Positions 1 to 5,222 of a stretch of DNA of 5,885 bases are shown piece after piece. The DNA is from Roseburia sp. Its GTDB lineage: Bacteria > Bacillota > Clostridia > Lachnospirales > Lachnospiraceae. A model generated the notes under the pieces. The model saw only the letters and a program-made list of their open reading frames with translations, had not been told where the DNA came from and searched no databases. Within the stretch, counting starts at the first letter, position 1. Each line of letters opens with the position of its first letter. Position numbers and translations under genes: made by a program. The DNA lies in contig JAGAIK010000077.1 in the NCBI GenBank assembly GCA_017626625.1, positions 1 through 5,885 of the forward strand. The letters are read 5' to 3'.

Positions 1-1
1 A

Positions 2-58
2 ATATCAATGATTTTGGGTGGAATTATTCCAAGCATTTATGTGTTTGTGATTAGATGA
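2..58 (+). CDS. Possible C-terminal tail of a membrane protein (partial)
   Basis: Reading from base 2 gives 18 codons and a TGA stop at 56-58. The peptide is almost entirely hydrophobic (ISMILGGIIPSIYVFVIR), like the last transmembrane helix of a permease or other integral membrane protein. The start and nearly all of the gene lie outside the window, so the family cannot be named. Frame 1 is also open for 17 codons but gives a mixed, unremarkable peptide; frame 2 is preferred only because of its helix-like composition. No clear terminator hairpin follows. Confidence 0.35.
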   Translation: MSMILGGIIPSIYVFVIR

Positions 59-200
59 CAAAAAAGAGAATTGATGTAAAAAAATAGGAATTATCATTAA
101 TTTTATAGTGTGTGTTTTTCAATGTTTTCGTAAATATAGTAAGAAACTTTGGATAGCAACAGAAATATATTTTTATAATTTGATAAGCCGAATAAAACAG

Positions 201-229
201 TTGAATTATTTTCAAAATATTACTATAAT
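201..229 (+). promoter_or_regulatory. Sigma-A-type promoter of the antitoxin-like RNA
   Basis: A TTGAAT -35 element (201-206) and a perfect TATAAT -10 element (224-229) are separated by exactly 17 bases. It is the best promoter-like sequence in the window and has no protein gene directly downstream. Start of transcription is expected near 236. It reads into a short structured RNA antisense to the small toxin gene, as expected for a strong constitutive antitoxin promoter. Confidence 0.75.
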
Positions 230-230
230 G

Positions 231-249
231 TACTTAACAAGAGAACCGA
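231..249 (+). repeat. Inverted repeat, left copy (5' end of antitoxin-like RNA)
   Basis: TACTTAACAAGAGAACCGA. It matches the minus-strand sequence at 459-477 at 18 of 19 positions. It starts one base after the TATAAT box and covers the expected transcription start of the antitoxin-like RNA. Confidence 0.8.
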
Positions 250-330
250 TGACTAGATCGACCCTAGCCGTCGGCAGCTAAAACAACCAAAGTAGCGCCT
301 TAGTTTACCAGACCGAGGGCGTTACTTTTT
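236..330 (+). ncRNA. Putative type I antitoxin (antisense) RNA
   Basis: A transcript from the 201-229 promoter would be about 95 nt. It would fold into two hairpins. The first pairs 246-256 with 264-274 (11 positions, one A-C mismatch, one G-U). The second pairs 291-299 with 318-326 (9 pairs including one G-U) and runs into TTTTT, giving a terminator. The RNA has no SD-led ORF. Its 3' end is antisense to the last codons and stop of the toxin at 322-411, and the whole RNA is antisense to that gene's 3' UTR. This is the geometry known for txpA/ratA and bsrG/SR4 in Bacillus subtilis. The transcript ends are inferred from sequence only. Confidence 0.6.
291..330 (+). terminator. Rho-independent terminator of the antitoxin-like RNA
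   Basis: AGTAGCGCC (291-299) pairs with GGCGTTACT (318-326), with an 18-base loop, followed by T at 326-330. On the opposite strand the same stem is followed by a broken T-rich stretch (TTTGGTTGTTTT), so it may also weakly terminate the toxin mRNA. The right arm includes the toxin stop codon (322-324) and its last lysine codons. Confidence 0.65.
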
Positions 331-411
331 GCGTTTCACAAGCGTAACAACAAGAGTTATAACAGCGCAAAGCATAATTACAAAAGTATATAAATCGCTA
401 TATGTAACCAT
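322..411 (-). CDS. Small hydrophobic holin-like / type I toxin peptide
   Basis: A 29-residue peptide beginning MVTYSDLYTFVIML and ending in TLVKRKK. It has a short polar N-terminus, one transmembrane segment at about residues 8-25 (FVIMLCAVITLVVTL region) and a basic KRKK tail. This layout and the M-x-x-Y-x-x-L start resemble BsrG/TxpA-type peptides and the proteins annotated as putative holin-like toxins (Hol_Tox) in Firmicutes. Members act at the cytoplasmic membrane, disturbing potential or envelope synthesis when overproduced. The start is supported by GAAGGGAG at 421-428, nine bases upstream of the ATG. The gene is shorter than usual gene-caller limits and would often be missed. It converges with an antisense RNA at 236-330, which supports a type I toxin role. 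Family assignment comes from recognition of the peptide, not from a search. Confidence 0.72.
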   Translation of the reverse strand: MVTYSDLYTFVIMLCAVITLVVTLVKRKK

Positions 412-449
412 TGGCACCAGCTCCCTTCAAAATATTCGGCAACTGACAT
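378..449 (-). CDS. Possible leader ORF overlapping the toxin start
   Basis: A 23-codon ORF (starts MSVAEYFEG, ends IAIYILL, stop TAA at 378-380) begins at an ATG preceded by AAGGGG (454-459), only four bases away. It runs through the toxin SD and start codon in another frame (38 bases between the two ATGs) and ends inside the toxin gene. If translated, it could couple to or interfere with toxin initiation, since ribosomes would cross the SD at 421-428. The SD spacing is tight, and the ORF may be chance. No known family is recognised. Confidence 0.3.
   Translation of the reverse strand: MSVAEYFEGSWCQWLHIAIYILL
421..428 (-). promoter_or_regulatory. Ribosome binding site of the small toxin
   Basis: Read on the minus strand this is GAAGGGAG, nine bases before the ATG at 409-411. 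It decides the toxin start and is strong for so small a gene, which makes an RNA-level block on translation plausible. Confidence 0.7.
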
Positions 450-458
450 ATCGCCCCT

Positions 459-477
459 TCGGTTCTCTAGTTAAGTA
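459..477 (-). repeat. Inverted repeat, right copy (expected 5' end of toxin mRNA)
   Basis: Read on the minus strand: TACTTAACTAGAGAACCGA, differing at one base from 231-249. By analogy with the left copy, the toxin transcript should start near 472. The matching -10 position (479-484) reads AACAAT on the minus strand, four of six consensus bases. No good -35 is visible, so the toxin promoter appears weaker than the antitoxin one. Confidence 0.75.
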
Positions 478-504
478 TATTGTTTTGTTAAGGTTGACTG
501 TTTA

Positions 505-521
505 TGGTATTGAGAATACCA
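505..521. promoter_or_regulatory. Perfect 17-bp dyad, possible operator
   Basis: TGGTATT-GAG-AATACCA is a perfect 7-bp inverted repeat with a 3-base centre. It lies at roughly the -35 region expected for the toxin promoter, so it could be a binding site for a dimeric regulator. No regulator gene is in the window, and the short dyad could be chance in AT-rich DNA. Confidence 0.3.
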
Positions 522-769
522 AGAATACAAATGAGCCATATTTTTAAATATTGTTTTTGTTTCGAAGCATGTATCATCTTTTGTATTAGATAACAAAATT
601 TTATCACACAGCAGTAGAATATTCCACAAAATTCATTAGATATTTATTTATAATTTAGTTCCTTTATCAATGATTTAAGAATTGTTATAATATTACTTGG
701 AAAGACAAATTTAAGTTTATCGTGAACAGTGTAGTTTTTTTATTTCAAATTTAAAAGGACATAAAAAAT
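522..769. other. AT-rich intergenic stretch before the NUDIX gene
   Basis: No gene with a convincing SD was found on either strand. A TATAAT at 686-691 is the most likely -10 box for the NUDIX gene, but the best -35 at 17-bp spacing (TTTATC, 663-668) is poor. The SD of the NUDIX gene is AAAGGA at 754-759. The stretch is as AT-rich as 59-200, which holds nothing recognisable. Confidence 0.5.
686..691 (+). promoter_or_regulatory. Probable -10 box of the NUDIX/GNAT genes
   Basis: A perfect TATAAT 78 bases upstream of the NUDIX start, in the right orientation. The -35 region is weak, so this is a tentative promoter. Confidence 0.4.
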
Positions 770-1216
770 ATGGATAGAGCGCAAAAAGTAATTTTAACAG
801 GCATGTGCCAGGTTTCTAATGGTGATGAGATATTAGTACAATATAAAATTAGCCCAAATTATAGTGGCGTTACGTTTCCGGGGGGACATATTGAAGAAAA
901 CGAAACAATAACGGATGCCGTTGTGCGGGAAGTTTTTGAAGAAACGGGTCTACATATAAAGAATCCCATTATGCGCGGAATATATGATTGGATTAATGAT
1001 GATGGAACGAGATATTTTGTTTTTCTGTACAGTGCAAATGAATTTTTCGGGGAACTTCGTTCATCTGAAGAAGGAGAGGTTAAATGGATAAAGAAAGATA
1101 GTTTCCTTCATGAGAAATTGGCGCAGGGTATGGCTACGGTTTTTGAAATAATAAATTCCGAATGTATTTCCGAGTGCTTTTATAATAGAGCAACTCAAGA
1201 AGAAATTATAAAATGA
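770..1216 (+). CDS. NUDIX hydrolase (MutT/8-oxo-dGTP diphosphatase-like)
   Basis: A 148-residue single-domain cytoplasmic protein. The complete NUDIX box GX5EX7REUXEEXGU is present at residues 39-61: G39, E45, R53-E54, E57-E58 and G60, the last glutamates being the metal ligands. Length fits the family. NUDIX enzymes hydrolyse nucleoside diphosphates linked to another moiety. The FPGGHIE context resembles MutT/MTH1-like 8-oxo-dGTP diphosphatases, but substrate cannot be read from sequence alone. Start supported by AAAGGA (754-759) ten bases upstream. A GNAT gene follows after 54 bases and a MATE exporter after that, so the three may share a transcript from a promoter near 690. Codon use is AT-rich (one row, 781-840, counts 21 G/C of 60), unlike the genes to the right, hinting at separate origin. 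Confidence 0.88.
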   Translation: MDRAQKVILTGMCQVSNGDEILVQYKISPNYSGVTFPGGHIEENETITDAVVREVFEETGLHIKNPIMRGIYDWINDDGTRYFVFLYSANEFFGELRSSEEGEVKWIKKDSFLHEKLAQGMATVFEIINSECISECFYNRATQEEIIK

Positions 1217-1270
1217 GTAAGAAAATAGCGATTTGTTTCACTGTGGACAAAAGAATTTACGGAGGTACAC

Positions 1271-1780
1271 ATGATGTTGAGATTAAGACCATACAAGGCA
1301 TGTGATGCGCAGACGATAACAAAATGGTTAAAAAGCGAATATGCTTTTCGACAATGGAGCGCAGACCGCTATGAAACATATCCAATTACCCCGGAGGACA
1401 TGAATTTGTATTACGACAGGGATAAAAATAACGATAAAATCTGGGGCATGACAGCCTTTGACGATACAGGTATCATAGGACATTTTACAATGCGGTTTCC
1501 CGGTAACGATAATCTGAATGAAATCCGACTGTGGTTTGTTATTGTGGATGATGAAAATCGTGGACAGGGCTATGGAAAAGAAATGATTTCTTTAGCGGTT
1601 CAATATGCGTTTGACTTCGTCAAGGTAAGCAAAATATCTTTAGGAGTTTTTGAAAATAATTCCGCTGCAATAGAATGCTATAAATCCTGTGGTTTTAAAA
1701 TTGTTACATTGGAGAATAAAGAAAGCTATCATTGCATGGGTGAAGTATGGAACTGTATGGAAATGGAATTGGTTAAATGA
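1271..1780 (+). CDS. GNAT-family N-acetyltransferase
   Basis: A 169-residue protein with the GNAT fold features in order: an N-terminal segment LRLRPYKACD, a beta-strand region with EIRLWFVIVDD (84-94), the acetyl-CoA pyrophosphate-binding motif R97-G-Q-G-Y-G102, and the C-terminal VFENNSAAIECYKSCGF region (126-142) with the conserved N130/A132 and Y137. Such enzymes move an acetyl group from acetyl-CoA to an amine on a small molecule or protein N-terminus. Substrate is not predictable; the sequence resembles RimJ/RimI-like members. GGAGG at 1261-1265 is only 5 bases from the first ATG, so the adjacent second ATG (1274) may be the true start, one residue shorter. It follows the NUDIX gene and precedes MATE by 48 bases with no visible terminator, suggesting co-transcription. 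Confidence 0.88.
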   Translation: MMLRLRPYKACDAQTITKWLKSEYAFRQWSADRYETYPITPEDMNLYYDRDKNNDKIWGMTAFDDTGIIGHFTMRFPGNDNLNEIRLWFVIVDDENRGQGYGKEMISLAVQYAFDFVKVSKISLGVFENNSAAIECYKSCGFKIVTLENKESYHCMGEVWNCMEMELVK

Positions 1781-1828
1781 GAAAAGTCCCGAAAATAACG
1801 GATAAGCAATAGAAAGGGCAAATTCAGC

Positions 1829-3193
1829 ATGAAGGCAAAACAGGTGGATTTTTCAAAGGGAAGCGTTACCCGGAATATCATGCGGGTTGCAGCACCTATG
1901 CTGGTGGCGCAGCTTCTGAATCTGATGTACAACATTGTGGACCGAATATACATAGGGAGGATACCCGGAGAGGGACTTCTGGCGTTAGGCGGCATCGGAC
2001 TGTGCTTTCCGTTTATTACGCTTATCACAGCCTTTACCAACTTGTATGGGGCGGGAGGCGCGCCTCTCTGCTCCATTGAGCGTGGGCGCGGCAATCAGGA
2101 AGAAGCGGAAAAAATCATGAATACTTCCTTCTGCCTGCTTGTGATAACAGGAGTAGCTTTGACAATTCTGGGAAGTATTTTCTGCCGTCCTATCCTTATT
2201 TTGTTCGGTGCCTCCGATACTTCCCTGCCGTATGCGTTGCCCTATATGCGAATTTATCTTCTGGGAACCGTATTTTCCATGGTTGCCTTGGGAATGAACC
2301 CATTTATCAATTCGCAGGGATTTGCAAATGTTGGAATGACTACGGTCTTTCTTGGAGCCGTTACGAACATTGTTTTAGACCCGATTTTTATTTTTGTTTT
2401 TCAGTTTGGTGTGCAGGGTGCGGCTCTGGCAACGCTCTGTTCCCAGATGTTATCGGCGGTTTTTGTGATGCGATTTCTGACAGGAAGCAGGGCGGAGCTT
2501 CGGCTGAACTGGAAGAAGCCCTCCCTGCATAAAAAGTATGCTGCTGAAATCATTGGGCTGGGAAGCGCAAGCTTTGTCATGCAGTGTACAAACAGCCTGG
2601 TGCAGATTGCCGGCAATCAGATGCTCGGAACTTTCGGCGGAGACATCTATATTTCTACCATGACGATTATCAATTCTGTGCGCCAGATTCTGGACACCCC
2701 GGTGTTAGCCATCGCCGATGGCGCCTCTCCCGTTATGAGCTATAATTATGGCGCCGGGAAATATGATAACGTCAAAAAGGCAATCTGGGTTGTGACCCTG
2801 CTGGCAATTATCTATACCGCAGTGGTCTGGGTGCTGATTTTATTGTTTCCTGAAATGTTTATCGGAATCTTTAACAAAGACGCTTCCCTCCTAACCGTTG
2901 CGGTACCTGCACTGCATATTTATTTCTTTGCTTTTATTTTTCAGGCATTGCAATATAGCGGACAGACTGTATTTAAGTCTCTCAATAAAAAGAAGCAGGC
3001 AATCTTCTTTTCCTTACTTCGTAAAGTGGTGATTGTGGTTCCACTGACCTTTCTGCTTCCCTACGTTGGAAATCTCGGGGCAAACGGAGTGTTTGCTGCA
3101 GAGCCAATCTCTAATTTTCTGGGCGGAAGTGCCTGCTTTGTGACAATGCTTCTCATGGTGTTCCCGGAACTTTCATCTAAAAAGAAAAACTGA
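1829..3193 (+). CDS. MATE-family multidrug efflux transporter (MepA/DinF-like)
   Basis: A 454-residue integral membrane protein, usual length for the family, with about 12 predicted hydrophobic segments in two homologous MatE halves (about 20-215 and 240-445). Family signatures seen: NLMYNIVDRIYIG (31-43), NSQGFANVGMT (161-171), NIVLDPIFIF (180-189) and GASPVMSYNYGAGKYDNVKKA (299-318 region), the last being typical of the MepA/DinF branch. MATE proteins export cationic drugs or metabolites in exchange for Na+ or H+. Start supported by AAAGGG (1813-1818) ten bases before ATG. The charged KKKN tail ends just before a strong terminator. Base composition (row 1921-1980: 28 G/C of 60) is higher than in the two genes upstream, so the apparent operon may be a join of sequences of different history. 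Substrate unknown. Confidence 0.93.
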   Translation: MKAKQVDFSKGSVTRNIMRVAAPMLVAQLLNLMYNIVDRIYIGRIPGEGLLALGGIGLCFPFITLITAFTNLYGAGGAPLCSIERGRGNQEEAEKIMNTSFCLLVITGVALTILGSIFCRPILILFGASDTSLPYALPYMRIYLLGTVFSMVALGMNPFINSQGFANVGMTTVFLGAVTNIVLDPIFIFVFQFGVQGAALATLCSQMLSAVFVMRFLTGSRAELRLNWKKPSLHKKYAAEIIGLGSASFVMQCTNSLVQIAGNQMLGTFGGDIYISTMTIINSVRQILDTPVLAIADGASPVMSYNYGAGKYDNVKKAIWVVTLLAIIYTAVVWVLILLFPEMFIGIFNKDASLLTVAVPALHIYFFAFIFQALQYSGQTVFKSLNKKKQAIFFSLLRKVVIVVPLTFLLPYVGNLGANGVFAAEPISNFLGGSACFVTMLLMVFPELSSKKKN

Positions 3194-3214
3194 ATTTATG
3201 TTTATAAAATGAAG

Positions 3215-3258
3215 TAAAATAGAAGCGCTGCCTTTACTCAGACAGCGTTTCTATTTTA
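3215..3258. terminator. Bidirectional rho-independent terminator between convergent genes
   Basis: Left arm 3215-3230 (TAAAATAGAAGCGCTG) pairs with right arm 3243-3258 (CAGCGTTTCTATTTTA) over 16 positions, with one G-U on the plus-strand RNA (A-C mismatch on the minus-strand RNA) and a 12-base loop. The arm ends supply A- and T-runs for both directions. It lies 21 bases after the MATE stop and 8 bases past the stop of the minus-strand ureohydrolase gene, serving both. Confidence 0.88.
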
Positions 3259-3266
3259 GAAAAAGT

Positions 3267-5207
3267 CTAATGTACCTTCAGGACATTCTTATTATAAGAC
3301 GCAATACTTAAAAATTCTGAAATAATGCGTGCCCCTGCCAATGTGGTAATATTTCCGGTATCGTACTGGGGAGCCACCTCCACTAAGTCAAAACCCTTGA
3401 TATTCAGACCGGGAAGGGCAAGCCGCAGCAATTTTAAGGTGTCTGCCGTAGAGAAACCGCCGATGATAGGCGTTCCGGTGCCGGGAGCATAAGCCGGGTC
3501 GATAAAGTCGATGTCAAAGGTTACGAAAACGGGCTTGTCGCCTACCACCTCACGGATGCGCTCCGCAGCTTTTTCCATGCCGATTTTATGTAATTCCTGC
3601 GCCTTGATGATGGTCATGCCGTGGCTTAGGGCAAAGTCATGGTCGGTCTTTCCGCCGGAGCGAAGACCAAGCTGGATACCGTGGGAGGCATCTAAGCTGC
3701 CATTATTGATGGCGAGCCGGAAGGGAGTGCCGTGGGTAATGCGGCAGTTGCCGTCGCCGTCAGGGGAATCCCAGGTGTCGGTGTGAGAATCAAAATGAAT
3801 GAATGCCATCGGTCCGTATTTCTTTTCCATAGAGCGTAACTCGGCGAAGGTTAAGGCATGGTCGCCGCCGACACCGATGGTAACGCCGTCGGTTTCCTGT
3901 AAGATTTCGTCAAGCTGGTGGGTGACGGCAAGCATGGTCTCATGCACATCCTGATAAGGAATTTCAAAGTCCCCATAGTCCACTCCGGTAAAGTTTTCGT
4001 GTGCATTGAACTGAAATTCAATGTCATAGGGGGAAAAGCCCCAGCATTTCCGGATTTCCTGGGGAGCGAAACGTGTTCCCGGGCGATTGCTGGTGGCGCA
4101 GTCATAAGGCATTCCGTAGACAACGGCGTCCGCATCCTTGATATCTTTGGAAAAGGGAAAACTCATAAAGGTTTTGATACCGGAGCTTGCAAAGCTGGAT
4201 TTATTTTCCGGGTCATTTAGGTTTGCGGCTTCCGCAGCTTTTGTCTTTTCTTCGGTATCCGGACAGAGGGGAATGCCGTTGCCCCGGAGGAGCGTGCCAA
4301 GCTGCTTTCTTTTAGCGATGGTGCCAATCATATCCACAATAATCCCGTCGGCTGCCTGGCAGGTGATGCCGCCGCAGTCGATATCAGGGGCTACCTCAAC
4401 CATATCAAAGCCCTTTACGTCCAGTTTCGTTCCGATTTCACGGATTATCTTTCTTGCCATTGCAGTCTCAGGACCGCCGACGACCGGAGTTCCGGTGCCC
4501 GGAGCAGCGGCAGGGTCTAAGAAATCAATGTCGAAGGTGATAAAGCAGGGCGTATCACCCACCTGTTCTAAGATAGCGGAAATGGCAGCGTCAGCACCCA
4601 TATCCAGCAATTCGTAGGCGTGGATCACCTTCATGCCCTTATCCTTTGCAAAATTATAATATTCCTCGCTGTGGAAGCCGCCCCGCATACCAATCTGAAT
4701 GGAATGCTCGCAGTCTAAAAGACCTTCTTCCACGGCTCTTGAAAATGGCGTACCGTGGTCATATTTGGTACCGGTACAGCGCACGTCCCGGTGAGAGTCA
4801 AAATGCACTAAGGCAACCGGACCATAATATTCCTTGATGGCACGCAGCTCCGGCAGAGTAATGGAGTGGTCGCCGCCGATGATAACCGGAATGACGCCGT
4901 ATTTTAAGAAGTCTTTCAGGGCGGCGGTAATTTTGTGATAGGTCGGCAGAATATAGCCGGGCGTAATTTCAATATCGCCGTAATCTGTACCCACCGCTAG
5001 TCCGGTGTCCACCTCAAGATTTTGATTGTAGCCCATATTGTTCCAGTAGCAGCCGCGCATTGCAGCCGGGGCAAAGCGTGTGCCCGGTGCGCCGCTGGTG
5101 GCAGAGTCAAAACCGATACCTGCGACCACATAGTCACAGGCGCTTAAATCTGATTTATAGGGAAGGCTTTTATAAGTGCGAAAGCCTGTGCATGTTTCTT
5201 TTTCCAT
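3267..5207 (-). CDS. Two-domain tandem ureohydrolase (agmatinase/arginase family)
   Basis: A 646-residue protein, about twice the usual 300-320 of agmatinases, with two full ureohydrolase domains (about 12-305 and 346-640) and a polar linker (about 311-343). Family enzymes are binuclear Mn or Ni hydrolases that split guanidino compounds (agmatine, arginine, guanidinobutyrate, guanidine) to urea plus an amine. Both domains keep all metal ligands: domain 1 H114, D137/H139/D141, D226/D228; domain 2 H450, D473/H475/D477, D565/D567. Both keep the HGTPF motif (H151, H492), the FDIDF-x-DP-APGTGTP segment and the VEVAP glutamate (E271, E610). Each domain opens with a matching ATS-x-x-PGTRFAP segment, so the protein arose by duplication and fusion. 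No signal peptide. Start set by AGGAGG (5216-5221), eight bases from ATG. A third ureohydrolase lies 12 bases upstream. Exact substrate is not predictable; agmatinase is the likely automatic label. Confidence 0.92.
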   Translation of the reverse strand: MEKETCTGFRTYKSLPYKSDLSACDYVVAGIGFDSATSGAPGTRFAPAAMRGCYWNNMGYNQNLEVDTGLAVGTDYGDIEITPGYILPTYHKITAALKDFLKYGVIPVIIGGDHSITLPELRAIKEYYGPVALVHFDSHRDVRCTGTKYDHGTPFSRAVEEGLLDCEHSIQIGMRGGFHSEEYYNFAKDKGMKVIHAYELLDMGADAAISAILEQVGDTPCFITFDIDFLDPAAAPGTGTPVVGGPETAMARKIIREIGTKLDVKGFDMVEVAPDIDCGGITCQAADGIIVDMIGTIAKRKQLGTLLRGNGIPLCPDTEEKTKAAEAANLNDPENKSSFASSGIKTFMSFPFSKDIKDADAVVYGMPYDCATSNRPGTRFAPQEIRKCWGFSPYDIEFQFNAHENFTGVDYGDFEIPYQDVHETMLAVTHQLDEILQETDGVTIGVGGDHALTFAELRSMEKKYGPMAFIHFDSHTDTWDSPDGDGNCRITHGTPFRLAINNGSLDASHGIQLGLRSGGKTDHDFALSHGMTIIKAQELHKIGMEKAAERIREVVGDKPVFVTFDIDFIDPAYAPGTGTPIIGGFSTADTLKLLRLALPGLNIKGFDLVEVAPQYDTGNITTLAGARIISEFLSIASYNKNVLKVH

Positions 5208-5222
5208 CCTTGTGTCCTCCTA
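5208..5222 (-). promoter_or_regulatory. Operon junction: stop codon overlapping the SD of the next gene
   Basis: On the minus strand the upstream ureohydrolase stop TAG (5220-5222) overlaps AGGAGG (5216-5221), followed by eight bases and the ATG of the two-domain gene. Terminating ribosomes would sit on this SD, so translational coupling is likely. The two genes share one reading frame: TAG, four sense codons (E-D-T-R), then ATG. Confidence 0.8.

Noticed and set aside
59..200. Search for tRNA, CRISPR, riboswitch or mobile-element ends in the left AT-rich DNA
   Set aside because: No cloverleaf, spaced direct repeats, transposase remnant or recognisable riboswitch core was seen by eye here or elsewhere in the window.
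329..547. 72-codon plus-strand ORF across the toxin region
   Set aside because: No SD before its ATG, low-complexity unrelated composition, and it lies antisense to the better supported minus-strand toxin and leader.
488..577. 29-codon minus-strand ORF with a hydrophobic stretch (LKIWLICILGIL)
   Set aside because: Looks a little like another small membrane peptide, but has only a weak AAAAG two bases before the ATG, no promoter and no flanking structure; kept out as probable chance in AT-rich DNA.
1213..1305. 30-codon ORF starting in an ATGA overlap with the NUDIX stop (MSKKIAICFTVDK)
   Set aside because: The overlap is attractive, but there is no SD and it runs out of frame into the GNAT gene; possibly a decayed gene start, not supportable.
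1729..2094. Minus-strand 121-codon ORF overlapping GNAT and MATE
   Set aside because: Antisense shadow of the MATE gene with no recognisable family features.
4138..4617. Plus-strand 159-codon ORF within the ureohydrolase gene
   Set aside because: Complement of a conserved two-domain enzyme; serine/proline/alanine-rich shadow frame without SD support. The same applies to the other plus-strand ORFs at 3511-3786, 3918-4220, 4646-4837, 5060-5248 and 5176-5391.
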